DNA from: Gammaproteobacteria bacterium
Lineage (GTDB): Bacteria > Pseudomonadota > Gammaproteobacteria > UBA6429 > Thiohalophilaceae
Assembly (NCBI GenBank): GCA_024275115.1
Contig: JAJRZT010000082.1
Location: 1 to 64,000, forward strand
Reading direction: 5' to 3'
Length of the DNA stretch: 64,000 bases
Both the position numbers and the translations under genes were made by a program. Below, one piece after another: positions 9,772-20,593 of this stretch (positions are counted from its first letter, which is position 1; each line of letters begins with the position of its first letter). Below the pieces are notes generated by a model. The model was not told where the DNA came from. It saw nothing but the letters and a program-made list of their open reading frames with translations, and ran no database searches.

Positions 9772-10970
9772 TGACATCACTACAGGCAGCCTATACATCA
9801 GCATCGACACGGGCATCTACTGCCAGGCAGTTTGTGGCATGTGATAGTCAGTTATTACTGGCTGTGTTAAGTTTGTCATTGCTTGGTCTTGTAATGGTGG
9901 GTTCTTCCTCTATATCGATTGCCGATGAGCTAACAGGTAATCCGTTGCACTACTTTTGGCGACAGCTTGTATATCTTTTAATTTCACTGGCTGCCTTGTT
10001 TGTTGCTTACAAAGTACCACTTAAATTCTGGAGTCAGAGTGGCCTGTTGTTGATCTTTTTCAGTTTATTATTGTTACTGCTAGTATTTATTCCTGGTGTA
10101 GGTAAACAGGTTAATGGCAGTACACGCTGGATTAATTTAGGTCTGTTCAGTATTCAGGTATCTGAGTTTGTGAAACTGTTTGTAATTATTTATATTGCGG
10201 GTTATTTAGTGCGTCACAATGATGTATTAAGAAAATATTCTTCCGGCTTCCTGAAACCACTGGGCTTACTCTCTATTATCGTTTTCCTTTTATTACTGCA
10301 GCCTGATTTTGGCGCGGCTGTTGTTTTATTAGCAACCACAATGGGTATGCTGTGGTTAGGTGGAGCAAAGCCTGGGCAATTTCTGTTGCTGGTTTTATCT
10401 CTGGTTGGCTTGTTGGGTTCATTGGCTGTTATATCCCCTTATCGTATGCAGCGTTTAACGACTTTTCTTGACCCCTGGGGCGACCCTTTTAATAGTGGTT
10501 TTCAGCTGACTCAGGCACTTATTGCTTTTGGCCGTGGTGAATGGCTGGGTGTGGGGCTGGGTGCTAGTGTGCAGAAATTATTTTATTTACCTGAAGCACA
10601 TACCGATTTTCTTTTTGCAGTCATGGCTGAAGAAATTGGTTTGCTGGGTGGCATAGTCGTTATTTTGCTATTTGCATTCATTGTTTTTCGTATTTTATAT
10701 ATTGGATTACGAGCAGAACGGCATGAACATCCATTTGGTGGCTACCTTGCTTATGGTATTGGTTTATGGATTGGCTTACAGGCCTTTATTAATATTGGTG
10801 TGAATATGGGTGTTTTACCGACTAAAGGTTTAACTCTCCCTTTTATGAGTTATGGCGGAAGTAGCCTGGTTGTTATGTGTATTGCAATTGGCCTTGTGTT
10901 ACGCGTTGACTATGAAACCCGGCAGTATGATCGCTATAGTCAACATACTCACCGCGAGGGTATGACATGA
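9771..10970 (+). CDS. ftsW: Septal peptidoglycan polymerase FtsW (SEDS family)
   Basis: FtsW is the SEDS-family glycosyltransferase that polymerises lipid II at the septum together with FtsI. The 399-aa protein has about ten membrane segments. Family motifs are visible: KQVNGSTRWINLG, the loop FGRGEWLGVGLGASVQKLFYLPEAHTDFLFAVMAEE, and the C-terminal PFMSYGGSSLV. The N-terminal 30 or so residues are polar and cytoplasmic. It overlaps murG by 4 nt. Confidence 0.97.
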   Translation: MTSLQAAYTSASTRASTARQFVACDSQLLLAVLSLSLLGLVMVGSSSISIADELTGNPLHYFWRQLVYLLISLAALFVAYKVPLKFWSQSGLLLIFFSLLLLLLVFIPGVGKQVNGSTRWINLGLFSIQVSEFVKLFVIIYIAGYLVRHNDVLRKYSSGFLKPLGLLSIIVFLLLLQPDFGAAVVLLATTMGMLWLGGAKPGQFLLLVLSLVGLLGSLAVISPYRMQRLTTFLDPWGDPFNSGFQLTQALIAFGRGEWLGVGLGASVQKLFYLPEAHTDFLFAVMAEEIGLLGGIVVILLFAFIVFRILYIGLRAERHEHPFGGYLAYGIGLWIGLQAFINIGVNMGVLPTKGLTLPFMSYGGSSLVVMCIAIGLVLRVDYETRQYDRYSQHTHREGMT

Positions 10971-12073
10971 TGCATGTTTTAATAGCAACAGGTGGCACCG
11001 GTGGACATGTTTATCCTGCTCTTGCTGTTGCTGAAGAATTAATAAGTCGTGGCGTCAAGGTTTCCTGGATGGGTACCCGCAAAGGGATGGAAGAGAAAAT
11101 AGTTTCTGTGACGTCAATCCCACTTTATTTTATTTCGGTTACGGGCTTGCGTGGTAAAGGTTTACCTGGTTGGTTGTTAGCGCCGTTTAAATTATCGGTA
11201 GCCATTGTACAGGCATTATATATTTGTATTAAATACAAACCCAATGTGGTTCTGGGTATGGGCGGCTTTGTTTCAGGCCCTGGTGGTATTGCTTCCTGGA
11301 TATTACGTAAGCCCCTTGTTATTCATGAGCAAAATACCATTGCGGGTATGACCAATAAAATGCTGGCAAATTTTGCCACGCATGTTGCACAGGCATTTCC
11401 TGATACGTTTAAAAGCAGTGTGCAGGCTATTCATGTTGGTAACCCTGTACGTAAAGAGATTGAAGCTATTGTTCCACCGGCTGAACGTTTTGCTGCACAC
11501 ACGGATAAAAAAATACATGTGCTTGTTCTGGGAGGCAGTTTGGGTGCGTTAGCCTTAAATAAAGCCTTACCGACCGTATTTAATGCGGTTGAAAAAACAT
11601 GCGCATTAAGTGTGGTGCACCAAACCGGTTTACGGCATTTACAAGCAACAAAAGAAATTTATAGCCAAACGTCGATTGATGCAGTCGTTGTAGATTATAT
11701 AAGCGATATGCCTGAACGTTATAACTGGGCCGATATTGTTATTTGTCGTTCAGGTGCGTTGACCGTGTCTGAATTATCTGCGGTGGGCGTAGCATCAGTA
11801 TTAATACCTTATCCGTATGCAGTTGATGATCATCAGTATTACAACGCAAAGTATCTAGCCGATTCTAATGCTGCTATTATTGTTCGCCAGCCTGAAATTG
11901 AGTTGGTAGCCTTTATCCAAACATTGGAAGACTTGCTGTGCAAGGGACGAAGTAAATTATTACAAATGGCAGAAAATGCCTGTTTGTTGGCAATGCCAGA
12001 TGCAGCGAATAAGGTTGCTGACCTTTGTTGCAATTTAATGGCAATGCCTGCAAAGGAGTCAGCGCATGGCTGA
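10967..12073 (+). CDS. murG: UDP-GlcNAc:lipid I N-acetylglucosaminyltransferase MurG
   Basis: MurG makes lipid II on the cytoplasmic face of the inner membrane. It has 368 aa and is a GT-B fold enzyme. The first glycine-rich loop is [19 protein letters not shown], the second is [10 protein letters not shown], and the UDP-GlcNAc site [16 protein letters not shown] sits in the C-terminal domain. The start overlaps ftsW by 4 nt. Its last codons contain the ribosome-binding site AAGGAG used by murC. Confidence 0.97.
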   Translation: MMHVLIATGGTGGHVYPALAVAEELISRGVKVSWMGTRKGMEEKIVSVTSIPLYFISVTGLRGKGLPGWLLAPFKLSVAIVQALYICIKYKPNVVLGMGGFVSGPGGIASWILRKPLVIHEQNTIAGMTNKMLANFATHVAQAFPDTFKSSVQAIHVGNPVRKEIEAIVPPAERFAAHTDKKIHVLVLGGSLGALALNKALPTVFNAVEKTCALSVVHQTGLRHLQATKEIYSQTSIDAVVVDYISDMPERYNWADIVICRSGALTVSELSAVGVASVLIPYPYAVDDHQYYNAKYLADSNAAIIVRQPEIELVAFIQTLEDLLCKGRSKLLQMAENACLLAMPDAANKVADLCCNLMAMPAKESAHG

Positions 12074-13523
12074 GCGCATGAATAATTTGGCAGAGCGTGA
12101 AGGTCGTCTGGGAATGGGGCGTATTCGCCGGATCCATTTTGTAGGAATTGGTGGTATCGGTATGAGTGGCATTGCTGAAGTATTACTGAATTTGGGTTAT
12201 GAAATATCCGGTTCGGATATACAACAAAATGCAGTGACTAAACGGTTACAGGCGCAGGGCGCAACGATTGTAGTCGGGCATGCTGCTGAAAATATTAAAG
12301 GCTGTGACGTTGTTGTTACTTCAAGTGCGGTCAATGAGACGAACCCAGAAGTAATTGCGGCTAATGAAACCCGGGTGCCGGTTGTACCGCGTGCAGAGAT
12401 GTTAGCCGAGTTAATGCGTTTTAGATACGGCATTGCAGTTGCAGGTACACATGGCAAAACAACAACAACCAGTTTAATAGCAACGGTTTTGGCAGAAGGT
12501 AAACTGGACCCAACTTTTGTTATTGGTGGTAAATTAAATAGTGCAGGTTCCAATGCGCGTTTGGGTGACAGCCATTACCTTGTTGCTGAAGCCGATGAGA
12601 GTGATGCATCGTTTATGCATTTACAACCAATGATGGCAATCGTAACTAACATTGATGCTGATCATATGGAAACCTATGATGGTGATTTTGAAGTGCTGCA
12701 GCAAACATTTCTGGAATTTTTACACCATTTACCTTTTTATGGTTTGGCGATTGTTTGCCTGGATGATCCTGTTGTTAAAAATTTACTAACAAAAATTACC
12801 CGGCCGGTTTTAACTTATGGTATTCACAGTGAAGCTGATATTCGTGCGGTTAACATTAAACAGAATGAAAACAGAACGGCTTTTTCTGTAACAGCCAAAG
12901 ACAGCGATAAAATACTGGATATTACTTTGAATATGCCAGGTGAACATAATGTTTTAAATACGCTTGCGGCCATTGCGGTTGCACGTGAGCTGGGGGTTGA
13001 TGATAAAGATATTAAATCCGCCTTTGAAAAATTTGCAGGAATAGGGCGGCGTTTCCAGATTAACGGCAAGATAAAAACAACCAGGGGTGCTGTTCTGCAT
13101 ATTGATGATTATGGGCATCACCCCAGTGAAGTGGCCGTAACACTTGAAGCAATACGCAAAGGCTGGCCGGATAACCGGCTGGTTGTTGTTTTTCAACCGC
13201 ATCGTTATACCCGTACCCGTGACTTGTTTGAAGATTTTGCAAAAGTTTTATCAAGTGCTGATGTTTTAATTTTGCTTGAAGTGTATGCCGCAGGTGAAGC
13301 AGCCATTCCAGGTGCTGATGGTCGTTCGCTTGCACGTGCGATTAGAACACGTGGGCAAGTTGATCCTGTTTTTGTTGAAGATATAAGTGAGTTAGCAACT
13401 TCTGTAAATAATGTTGTGAATGATGGTGATGTATTAGTAACACTTGGTGCCGGCAATGTTGGGCTAGCGGCAGCAAAACTGGAAGCAGAATTACTTAGTT
13501 TAGTGGCAATGAACAATACTTAA
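12066..13523 (+). CDS. murC: UDP-N-acetylmuramate:L-alanine ligase MurC
   Basis: MurC adds the first amino acid, L-alanine, to UDP-MurNAc. It has 485 aa, with the N-terminal [16 protein letters not shown] nucleotide loop, the ATP site [13 protein letters not shown] near residue 130, EADESDASF, and HHPSEV in the C-terminal part. The start overlaps murG by 8 nt and has the ribosome-binding site AAGGAG 7 nt upstream. The N-terminus is about 10-15 residues longer than in many homologues. A 28-nt gap follows before murB. Confidence 0.97.
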   Translation: MAERMNNLAEREGRLGMGRIRRIHFVGIGGIGMSGIAEVLLNLGYEISGSDIQQNAVTKRLQAQGATIVVGHAAENIKGCDVVVTSSAVNETNPEVIAANETRVPVVPRAEMLAELMRFRYGIAVAGTHGKTTTTSLIATVLAEGKLDPTFVIGGKLNSAGSNARLGDSHYLVAEADESDASFMHLQPMMAIVTNIDADHMETYDGDFEVLQQTFLEFLHHLPFYGLAIVCLDDPVVKNLLTKITRPVLTYGIHSEADIRAVNIKQNENRTAFSVTAKDSDKILDITLNMPGEHNVLNTLAAIAVARELGVDDKDIKSAFEKFAGIGRRFQINGKIKTTRGAVLHIDDYGHHPSEVAVTLEAIRKGWPDNRLVVVFQPHRYTRTRDLFEDFAKVLSSADVLILLEVYAAGEAAIPGADGRSLARAIRTRGQVDPVFVEDISELATSVNNVVNDGDVLVTLGAGNVGLAAAKLEAELLSLVAMNNT

Positions 13524-13551
13524 CTATTTAGATAATTACGATAATTAATAA

Positions 13552-14484
13552 ATGATGCAAACAATGAATATAAACAACCAACAAAAATTACGTGGTGATG
13601 TTTTACGTAATGAGCCAATGGCGAAGCACACGTCATGGCGTGTAGGTGGTGTTGCATCTATTTTTTATAAGCCGGTTGATCTGGACGACCTGAGTATATT
13701 TTTAAGTCAACAAAGTGAAGATACACAAATCATTTTTGTGGGGCTTGGCAGTAATTTGCTTGTGCGTGATGCAGGCCTGGATGCTGCTGTTATTTGTGCT
13801 AGTGGTGTACTCAATAAAATTGAAGAAAGAGATGATTGTTGTATTTATGCTGAAATAGGTGTTCCAAGTCCGAAACTTGCAAAAGTATCAGCGAAGCAAG
13901 GTTTGAGTGGTGCAGAATTTTTATGCGGCATTCCAGGCACAGTGGGTGGCGCATTAGCCATGAATGCTGGAGCAATGGGTGGCGAGATCTGGCCAGTTGT
14001 TAAAAATGTAACAACGATTGATCAGCATGGGCAAATGTATGTACGTACTGTTTCTGATTTTGATATTGCTTATCGTTCGGTTAAAGAAAAAGCCGATTCT
14101 GATTTTAAAATTGGAATAAATGAATGGTTTGTTGGCGTGACCTTGCAGTTACAAAAAGGTGTGCGTGAACAGAGTGAACAAAAAATAAAATCACACCTGG
14201 CTCGGCGGGGTGCAACACAACCTACACAGCAACCGAATGCAGGGTCGGTATTCAGAAATCCTGTGGGCGATTATGCTGCGCGCTTAATTGAATCGGTGGG
14301 GCTTAAAGGTTATTGCATTGGTGGAGCTTGTGTTTCAGAAAAACACGCTAATTTTATTATTAATACCGGCACAGCAACAGCCAATGATATAGAAAATTTA
14401 ATTAATTATGTTCATCAAATAGTTAAAAATGAATTTAAGATTAATTTAATTCGTGAAGTGCGAATAATAGGCAATAAAACGTGA
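13552..14484 (+). CDS. murB: UDP-N-acetylenolpyruvoylglucosamine reductase MurB
   Basis: MurB is the FAD-dependent reductase that converts UDP-GlcNAc-enolpyruvate to UDP-MurNAc. The 310-aa protein has the FAD-binding motif VGLGSNLLVRD, the central GAEFLCGIPGTVGGALAMNAGAMGGE, and NAGSVFRNP near the active site. Its size fits the compact form of MurB. Upstream DNA is AT-rich without a clear Shine-Dalgarno, and a second in-frame ATG at 13564 is possible. The stop overlaps the ddlB start by 4 nt. Confidence 0.96.
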   Translation: MMQTMNINNQQKLRGDVLRNEPMAKHTSWRVGGVASIFYKPVDLDDLSIFLSQQSEDTQIIFVGLGSNLLVRDAGLDAAVICASGVLNKIEERDDCCIYAEIGVPSPKLAKVSAKQGLSGAEFLCGIPGTVGGALAMNAGAMGGEIWPVVKNVTTIDQHGQMYVRTVSDFDIAYRSVKEKADSDFKIGINEWFVGVTLQLQKGVREQSEQKIKSHLARRGATQPTQQPNAGSVFRNPVGDYAARLIESVGLKGYCIGGACVSEKHANFIINTGTATANDIENLINYVHQIVKNEFKINLIREVRIIGNKT

Positions 14485-15467
14485 ATAACACTGTTAATAA
14501 GGCAATGATTAAAAATCTTGGTCGGGTTGCGGTGTTAATGGGTGGCTGGTCGGCTGAACGCCCCGTTTCATTGCAAAGCGGCCAGGCGGTGCTGGATGCT
14601 TTATTACAGCAGGGCGTGGATGCTTTTGCGATTGATGTCAAAAAAGAAACGGTTCTGCAAGATCTATTAAAAGAAAATATCGATCGTGTTTTTATCGCCC
14701 TGCATGGTAAAGGCGGTGAAGACGGTGTTATACAGTCCATACTTGAAGTGCTGGCACTGCCGTATACCGGAAGTGGTGTTGCTGCATCCGCACTCGCTAT
14801 GGATAAGTTACGGACTAAACAAATTTTAGAAGGTGCGGGTTTGCCTACCCCTGCGTTTGTTGTAATGGATGATGATACGGACTGTGAGGCCGTGGTGGCA
14901 TCACTGGGTTCCCCTTTGATTGTTAAACCAACATTAGAAGGTTCAAGTTTAGGCATGGCACAGGTTGAATCCAGTACTGAATTAAAAGCAGCTTATGACG
15001 CGGCTAAAGATTTCGCTGGGGATGTGCTTGTAGAGCAATGGGTAACGGGTGCGGAATATACGATTGCAATACTGGAGCATCAGGCTTTACCTGTGATTCA
15101 ACTTAAAACACCGCATAAATTTTATGATTACAGCGCGAAGTACCAATCGAATGATACTGAATATTTATGCCCGTGCGGTTTGTCTGCCGACGATGAAGGT
15201 CATATGCAACGTCTGGCTTTGTCTGCCTTTAATACAGTCGGAGCATCAGGCTGGGGGCGAGTGGATGTGATGTGTGATGCTGATAATAAACCCTGGATTA
15301 TTGAAATAAATACCATACCCGGTATGACCAGCCATAGTCTGGTGCCGATGGCTGCAAAAGAGTCCGGTCTTGATTTTGATGCGCTTGTGTTGGCAATAAT
15401 GGGGCAAACACTTAAAGCGTCAAATAGCAACCTGGCGAACAAGGCCAATGGAACGAAGCATGTTTAA
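14481..15467 (+). CDS. ddlB: D-alanine:D-alanine ligase
   Basis: This ATP-grasp ligase makes the D-Ala-D-Ala dipeptide used by MurF. The 328-aa protein has LMGGWSAERPVSLQSG at the N-terminus, the HGKGGEDGVIQ loop, the ATP-grasp glycine loop PTLEGSSLGMA, and the metal-binding IIEINTIPGMTSHSLVP. The start codon is GTG inside a GTGA overlap with murB. The C-terminus is slightly extended with a polar, low-complexity tail (KASNSNLANKANG). Confidence 0.96.
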   Translation: MNNTVNKAMIKNLGRVAVLMGGWSAERPVSLQSGQAVLDALLQQGVDAFAIDVKKETVLQDLLKENIDRVFIALHGKGGEDGVIQSILEVLALPYTGSGVAASALAMDKLRTKQILEGAGLPTPAFVVMDDDTDCEAVVASLGSPLIVKPTLEGSSLGMAQVESSTELKAAYDAAKDFAGDVLVEQWVTGAEYTIAILEHQALPVIQLKTPHKFYDYSAKYQSNDTEYLCPCGLSADDEGHMQRLALSAFNTVGASGWGRVDVMCDADNKPWIIEINTIPGMTSHSLVPMAAKESGLDFDALVLAIMGQTLKASNSNLANKANGTKHV

Positions 15468-16296
15468 GAAAAATAAACAAGCCATGCGTTTGTCAGAACA
15501 AGGAGTGTCTGCTGGGTTTGTTCGTGGTTTTAAAGTTATATTCGTATTGTTAATTACCGTGTCTGCATTGGTCTGGAGTGCAATAAAAATAACAGATCCG
15601 CAAACATTGCCTATTACAAAAGTGCGCGCATTAGGTGATTTTAGTTTTGTAACCGAAGAGATGTTACATAAAGCATTAAGCAACGGTGTTGGTCAGCAAC
15701 AAGGTGTTAAATCAGAAATTGATATTCTTGAGAATAAAGGCTTCTTTAATATTGATGTTGACGCGATTAAACAAAGAGTAGAGACCATGCCCTGGGTAAA
15801 ACAAGCTTCTGTGCAACGAGTTTGGCCGGATACGTTAATAATTGAAGTTGTTGAACACAAAGCAGTGGCTTACTGGGGTAATAATGGGCTGGTGAGTGAG
15901 TTTGGGAAAGTTTTTTATCCCAATAAAAAAACCTACCCGAAAGCATTGCCCCGATTTGTTGCAACTGAAGGTTTGGTTGAAAATTGTTTACGTTATTTTA
16001 ACGATGCAACTGAAATGTTTGCAGCGATTAATTTAAAAGTTATGAAAGTTAAATTTAGCCCAAGGCAAGCCCTAACATTAACATTGGGTAATGATGTTGA
16101 GCTTAATTTAGGTCGGCAAAATAAGTTGTACCGGTTGCAACGATTTACTCAGGTTTATTCAGCCTTAAGTGAACGAATGACGCTTATTGAGCGTATTGAT
16201 ATGCGTTACACCAACGGGTTTAGTGTTAAATGGAAGCAACGCCAGGCAAAGGGCAAGCTTTATAATGAAGTAACGAGTGGCAGGGAAAATGTCTAA
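15448..16296 (+). CDS. ftsQ: Cell division protein FtsQ
   Basis: FtsQ is a bitopic inner-membrane divisome protein that forms the FtsQLB complex. The 282-aa protein has a cytoplasmic N-terminus, one membrane segment at about residues 31-50 (VIFVLLITVSALVWSAIKI), then a POTRA domain (ITKVRALGDFSFVTEEML) and the FtsQ C-terminal domain beginning near MPWVKQASVQRVWPDTL. It overlaps ddlB by 20 nt; starting at the internal ATG 15460 would reduce this to 8 nt. Confidence 0.95.
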   Translation: MERSMFKKNKQAMRLSEQGVSAGFVRGFKVIFVLLITVSALVWSAIKITDPQTLPITKVRALGDFSFVTEEMLHKALSNGVGQQQGVKSEIDILENKGFFNIDVDAIKQRVETMPWVKQASVQRVWPDTLIIEVVEHKAVAYWGNNGLVSEFGKVFYPNKKTYPKALPRFVATEGLVENCLRYFNDATEMFAAINLKVMKVKFSPRQALTLTLGNDVELNLGRQNKLYRLQRFTQVYSALSERMTLIERIDMRYTNGFSVKWKQRQAKGKLYNEVTSGRENV

Positions 16297-17524
16297 GAAA
16301 TTAGAAAAGAATTTAATCGTCGGCCTGGATATTGGAACGTCCAAAGTGGTTGCGATTGTGGGTGAGATAACACCTGAAGATGAAATTGAAATTATTGGTA
16401 TTGGCTCTCATCCATCGCGTGGTCTAAAGAAAGGGGTGGTTATCAATATTGAATCAACAGTGCAGTCGATTCAACGTGCGATTGAAGAGGCTGAGTTAAT
16501 GGCCGGTTGTCAGATCCATTCTGTGTATGCAGGGATTGCGGGCAGTCATATTCGTAGTTTGAACTCACATGGCATTGTTGCAATTCGAGATAAAGAAGTT
16601 TCAAACCCGGACGTTGAACGGGTGATTGATGCAGCGCGTGCTGTTGCTATTCCGGCGGATCAGAAAATACTTCATATCCTGCCGCAAGAATTTATTATTG
16701 ATAATCAGGAAAGTATTCGTGAACCGATTGGCATGTCGGGTGTGCGCTTAGAAGCAAAAGTACACATGGTGACCGGTGCGGTCAGTGCGGCACAAAATAT
16801 TATTAAGTGTGTTAGACGCTGTGGTTTAGAAGTGGACGATATTATCTTAGAACAACTTGCCTCCAGTCATGCAGTGTTAACCGATGATGAAAAAGAACTC
16901 GGTGTTTGCTTAGTTGATATTGGTGGTGGCACAACCGATATTGCTGTGTTTACCGAAGGTGCTATTCGCCATACTGCAGTCATCCCGATTGCCGGTGATC
17001 AAGTAACCAATGACATTGCTGTTGCTTTGCGTACACCAACACAACATGCCGAAGAAATTAAATTGAAGTATGCCTGTGCATTAACTCAGTTAGCCAGTAT
17101 CGAAGAAACAATCGAAGTGCCTAGTGTGGGTGACCGCCCAGCGCGCCGTTTAGCAAGACAAACATTAGCTGAAGTGGTTGAGCCTCGTTATGAAGAGTTA
17201 TTTACTTTAATACAGGCGGAATTACGTCGTAGTGGTTTTGAAGACTTATGTGCAGCCGGTGTTGTGTTAACCGGTGGTAGCTCAAAAATGGAAGGGGCAG
17301 TTGAGCTTGCCGAAGAAATATTTCATATGCCGGTGCGTTTAGGGCACCCGCAATATGTCACCGGTTTAGTGGATGTGGTACGTACGCCGATTCATTCAAC
17401 CGGTGTGGGTTTATTACTGTTTGGTTATCAGAATCGCGCTGTGCGTGAATCTGAAGCACGAATGGGCAATGGTTTGAAAAGCGTTTTACAGCGCATGAAA
17501 AGTTGGTTTCAGGGGAATTTTTAA
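16289..17524 (+). CDS. ftsA: Cell division protein FtsA
   Basis: FtsA is the actin-like ATPase that tethers FtsZ to the membrane. I chose the ATG at 16289 ([19 protein letters not shown], 411 aa) over the track's GTG at 16277, because it places the phosphate-1 loop [10 protein letters not shown] at the usual distance from the N-terminus. Further actin-family motifs are [14 protein letters not shown] and [12 protein letters not shown]. The C-terminal amphipathic helix [13 protein letters not shown] fits the membrane-targeting sequence. It overlaps ftsQ by 8 nt and precedes ftsZ by 38 nt. Confidence 0.96.
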   Translation: MSKKLEKNLIVGLDIGTSKVVAIVGEITPEDEIEIIGIGSHPSRGLKKGVVINIESTVQSIQRAIEEAELMAGCQIHSVYAGIAGSHIRSLNSHGIVAIRDKEVSNPDVERVIDAARAVAIPADQKILHILPQEFIIDNQESIREPIGMSGVRLEAKVHMVTGAVSAAQNIIKCVRRCGLEVDDIILEQLASSHAVLTDDEKELGVCLVDIGGGTTDIAVFTEGAIRHTAVIPIAGDQVTNDIAVALRTPTQHAEEIKLKYACALTQLASIEETIEVPSVGDRPARRLARQTLAEVVEPRYEELFTLIQAELRRSGFEDLCAAGVVLTGGSSKMEGAVELAEEIFHMPVRLGHPQYVTGLVDVVRTPIHSTGVGLLLFGYQNRAVRESEARMGNGLKSVLQRMKSWFQGNF

Positions 17525-17562
17525 ATTTTACAAAACACTGTAAAGCAGTGAGGAGGTCTAAG

Positions 17563-18708
17563 ATGTTTGAACTAATGGATACATACAGCCAGAGTGCAGT
17601 TATTAAAGTCATCGGTGTTGGTGGTGGTGGCGGTAATGCTGTTGAGCATATGGTGAATAAAGATTTGGAGGGGGTTGAATTTATTTGTGCCAATACTGAC
17701 GCACAAGCAATTAAAAACTCTTCTGCTCGCACCGTTTTGCAATTGGGTGGCAACATCACTAAAGGCCTGGGTGCCGGTGCTAATCCAGATATTGGTCGTC
17801 AGGCTGCACTGGAAGATCGCGAACGCATTGCTGAAGTGATAGAAGGCTCAGACATGATCTTTATTACCGCCGGCATGGGTGGTGGTACAGGTACAGGTGG
17901 TGCGCCGGTCGTTGCACAGGTTGCACGTGAAATGGGCATTCTAACCGTTGCCATTGTAACCCGACCTTTTCCGTTTGAAGGTAAAAAACGTATGGATATT
18001 GCGAGTAATGGTATCGACGAACTTAAAGGTTATGTGGACTCATTGATTACCATTCCTAATGAGAAGTTGCTGAGTGTACTAGGCAAAAATATGAGTTTAC
18101 TCGATGCCTTTAAAGCCGCGAATGATGTTTTACTCGGTGCTGTGCAGGGGATTGCAGAGCTTATTACCCGTCCAGGTTTAATCAACGTCGATTTTGCGGA
18201 TGTTCGAACGGTGATGTCTGAAATGGGTATGGCCATGATGGGTTCCGGTCGTGCAAGTGGCGAAGGCCGTGCGCGTGAAGCGGCGGAGTCTGCCATCGCA
18301 AGCCCCTTGTTAGAAGATGTTAATTTATCGGGTGCGCGCGGTATTCTGGTGAATGTGACGGCTGGTATGGATTTATCGATTGGTGAATTTGAAGAAGTGG
18401 GTAATACGGTTAAAGAATTTGCTTCTGAAAATGCCACCGTTGTTGTGGGTACGGTGATTGACCCTGATATGAGTGGGGAACTGCGTGTGACGGTTGTTGC
18501 AACTGGCTTAGGTAATGAAGTGCAATCGGTGGCTGATGTGCCGACCCTGGTGGTGGACAAAACACTCAATGGTGAAGTGGATTATGCGCAGCTTGACCGG
18601 CCTACTATCAAACGTCGTCAGGAAACAACCACTGATCCACGTGCCGGTGCGGATGCAAATCTGGAATACCTCGACATTCCGGCATTTTTACGCCGTCAGG
18701 CTGACTGA
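17563..18708 (+). CDS. ftsZ: Cell division GTPase FtsZ
   Basis: FtsZ is the tubulin homologue that forms the division ring. The true start is the ATG at 17563 ([16 protein letters not shown], 381 aa), preceded by a perfect AGGAGG at 17551-17556; the upstream extension in the ORF track is not needed. GTP-binding motifs [12 protein letters not shown] and [13 protein letters not shown] are present, as is the T7 loop NVDFADV. The C-terminal peptide [13 protein letters not shown] is the conserved docking tail for FtsA, ZipA and ZapD. It is the last gene of the dcw run. Confidence 0.98.
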   Translation: MFELMDTYSQSAVIKVIGVGGGGGNAVEHMVNKDLEGVEFICANTDAQAIKNSSARTVLQLGGNITKGLGAGANPDIGRQAALEDRERIAEVIEGSDMIFITAGMGGGTGTGGAPVVAQVAREMGILTVAIVTRPFPFEGKKRMDIASNGIDELKGYVDSLITIPNEKLLSVLGKNMSLLDAFKAANDVLLGAVQGIAELITRPGLINVDFADVRTVMSEMGMAMMGSGRASGEGRAREAAESAIASPLLEDVNLSGARGILVNVTAGMDLSIGEFEEVGNTVKEFASENATVVVGTVIDPDMSGELRVTVVATGLGNEVQSVADVPTLVVDKTLNGEVDYAQLDRPTIKRRQETTTDPRAGADANLEYLDIPAFLRRQAD

Positions 18709-18844
18709 ATTGGGAGTAAGCGCACAGAAATAAGGCGAAAAGGCTATAAAATGAGCTAATTACTGTCGAAATCTGAACTATTGGCGGGTTATTGACACTA
18801 AGTCCTTCAAGTTTCTGGATTTTTAGACGCTAATAGTTTGCAAG

Positions 18845-18874
18845 TTGCTGTAACACTGCTTTTTGTATTACTAT
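18845..18874 (+). promoter_or_regulatory. Candidate promoter of lpxC in the 273-bp ftsZ-lpxC gap
   Basis: TTGCTG (18845-18850) and TACTAT (18869-18874) are 18 nt apart. A perfect TTGACA at 18792 has only a poor CTGGAT at the right distance. The gap 18709-18981 holds no credible gene and no clear intrinsic terminator after ftsZ. A separate lpxC promoter is expected from other gammaproteobacteria, but this exact placement is tentative. Confidence 0.3.
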
Positions 18875-18981
18875 TAACCGCTTGTATCCATTATAAGCAA
18901 CGAGCCTGCGTATATACTGCAGATACTGGGGCTGGTCTTATTTTTGCATATATTTAACTGTTCTTTCGAGGAAAATGCTAA

Positions 18982-19893
18982 GTGATTTATCAACGTACCC
19001 TTAAAAATATTATTCGTGCCACGGGTGTTGGCTTACATACAGGTGAAAAGGTTTATTTAACTTTACGACCTGCTGCTGTTGATACAGGCATTATTTTTAG
19101 ACGCGTTGACCTCGATGAACCGGTTGAAATTCCGGCTACCCCTGAAAATGTGGGCGATACCACACTATCCACCACGCTTATTAAAGATGGTGTACGTATT
19201 TCGACCGTTGAGCATTTACTTTCAGCTATGGCCGGTTTAGGCATTGATAATGCCTATATTGACTTAAATGCGGCCGAAGTACCGATTATGGATGGCAGTG
19301 CCGGCCCGTTTGTGTTTTTAATTCAGTCAGCGGGTATTGAAGAGCAAAAAGCACCGAAACGTTTTATTCGTATTAAGCGTAAGATTCGTCTTGAAGACGG
19401 CGATAAATGGGTTCAATTTGAGCCATTTGATGGTTTTAAAGTGGCTTTTAGTATTGATTTTGACCATCCCGCCTTTAATCAAGGCAAGCAACAGGCCGAA
19501 ATCGACTTTTCGACTACCTCTTTCGTAAAGGAAGTGAGTCGTGCACGTACTTTTGGCTTTATGAATCAAATCGAAACCTTGCGCTCAAAGAATCTGGCAC
19601 TCGGTGGCACGCTGGATAATGCCATTGTAATGGATGATTATCGGGTATTAAATGAAGATGGACTGCGTTATGCCGATGAATTTGTTAAGCACAAAATTCT
19701 TGACTCGATTGGTGATTTATATTTACTTGGGCATAGCCTGATTGGTGCTTTTTCCGGCCATAAGTCAGGACATGAACTGAACAACAAACTACTCTGTGCA
19801 TTGCTTGCAGAAGAAGATGCCTGGGAACAGGTGAGCTTTGTTGATCCTCAGGAAGCCCCTATTTCCTTTATAAAGCCGGTTTCAGCGATCTAA
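18982..19893 (+). CDS. lpxC: UDP-3-O-acyl-N-acetylglucosamine deacetylase LpxC
   Basis: LpxC catalyses the committed, zinc-dependent deacetylation step of lipid A synthesis. The 303-aa length is standard. It begins [21 protein letters not shown], with a first zinc ligand in [12 protein letters not shown] (His near 78) and further ligands in [15 protein letters not shown] and SGHKSGHE. The start codon is GTG; the nearest purine-rich stretch is GAGGAAAA, about 11 nt upstream. Its position after ftsZ is conserved in gammaproteobacteria. It converges on dciA across a repeat element. Confidence 0.97.
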   Translation: MIYQRTLKNIIRATGVGLHTGEKVYLTLRPAAVDTGIIFRRVDLDEPVEIPATPENVGDTTLSTTLIKDGVRISTVEHLLSAMAGLGIDNAYIDLNAAEVPIMDGSAGPFVFLIQSAGIEEQKAPKRFIRIKRKIRLEDGDKWVQFEPFDGFKVAFSIDFDHPAFNQGKQQAEIDFSTTSFVKEVSRARTFGFMNQIETLRSKNLALGGTLDNAIVMDDYRVLNEDGLRYADEFVKHKILDSIGDLYLLGHSLIGAFSGHKSGHELNNKLLCALLAEEDAWEQVSFVDPQEAPISFIKPVSAI

Positions 19894-19899
19894 ATCTCA

Positions 19900-20055
19900 G
19901 GAACTGTTGATTTTTTCATCTATTGTCTGATTTTGGCTAAGTCCGTCCTGCCTTATTTCTTGCTATCATATGGAGTGTATTGATACATAAAAATATTGTG
20001 TCAGCACTAAAATTTTCTCAAACTCAGCCGAATACCTGAAATAATCACCATCCCC
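19900..20055 (+). repeat. MITE-like repeat, copy 1 (degenerate ends)
   Basis: About 156 bp between convergent lpxC and dciA are clearly related to 46911-47069. Shared blocks include TGATTTTGGCTAA, ATGGAGTG.ATTGATAC and GACTAAAATT-like sequence. Its ends (GGAACTGTTGATT and AATCACCATCCCC) are a decayed form of the perfect inverted repeat in copy 2. No ORF is present. The rest of the gap 20056-20146 is AT-rich with no recognisable feature. Confidence 0.8.
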
Positions 20056-20146
20056 TGATTTTTCCCCCTTGATTTCACTATAAAGTGTAGGTAATATCTT
20101 ACACTTGCATAAACTATATTAGAAAAAATTAATATAAAACAACATG

Positions 20147-20593
20147 TTATTTAGCTTTTGCCGCCAATTTTAGCAGAGCATTTTTAATAGCCTTGTTTTC
20201 AATTGAGTTTGCCGTGTCTTTAAGGCACTGTGCTGTTTTATTTGAAATCGGCTTAGGCTTTAAAGTTTGGCGTTGTGTTTGTATATGCCACTTTGGGTTT
20301 ACCTTTATTTCGATATTTTTTATGGGAATAAAATATTGTGACTGGTGCTTCAGTTTGGTGAGTAAATCAGGGATACAATAGCGCAATCGTGCTGACCAGG
20401 TAGGTGAATCAACAACAATCACAAGCGTTTGTTGGTCGATTTTAGCCAGATGACAGTGATGCGGCAAGGGCAGTGGTAATAAGTCCAGCAGTTTATTATT
20501 TAAAAATTCAAGTTTTCGGGCTTGTGTGATAAGGCTCGCAACTTTAGAATTTTTACGTCGAAGTAACTTGTTAATTTGTTTTGGTAATTTCAT
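20147..20593 (-). CDS. dciA: DUF721/DciA-family protein (replicative helicase loader type)
   Basis: A 148-aa basic protein with the DUF721 pattern: an N-terminal helical segment, then HCHLAKIDQQTLVIVVDSPTWSARLRYCIPDLLTKL, matching the family's core (L-V-V-x-S-x-x-W-x-x-x-L-R). DciA proteins interact with the DnaB helicase in bacteria lacking DnaC. Its position beside lpxC and secA matches other gammaproteobacteria such as pseudomonads. The lysine-rich C-terminal tail is not conserved. It is transcribed opposite to its neighbours. Confidence 0.8.
   Translation of the reverse strand: MKLPKQINKLLRRKNSKVASLITQARKLEFLNNKLLDLLPLPLPHHCHLAKIDQQTLVIVVDSPTWSARLRYCIPDLLTKLKHQSQYFIPIKNIEIKVNPKWHIQTQRQTLKPKPISNKTAQCLKDTANSIENKAIKNALLKLAAKAK

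Noticed and set aside
18030-18569. 179-aa reverse-strand ORF opposite ftsZ
   Set aside because: Shadow ORF with Ser/Thr/Pro-rich, low-information sequence fully covered by ftsZ. The same applies to 14441-14956, 31498-32034 and 35379-36029.
18792-18820. TTGACA-based promoter for lpxC
   Set aside because: The -35 is perfect, but the hexamer 17 nt downstream is CTGGAT, a poor -10.
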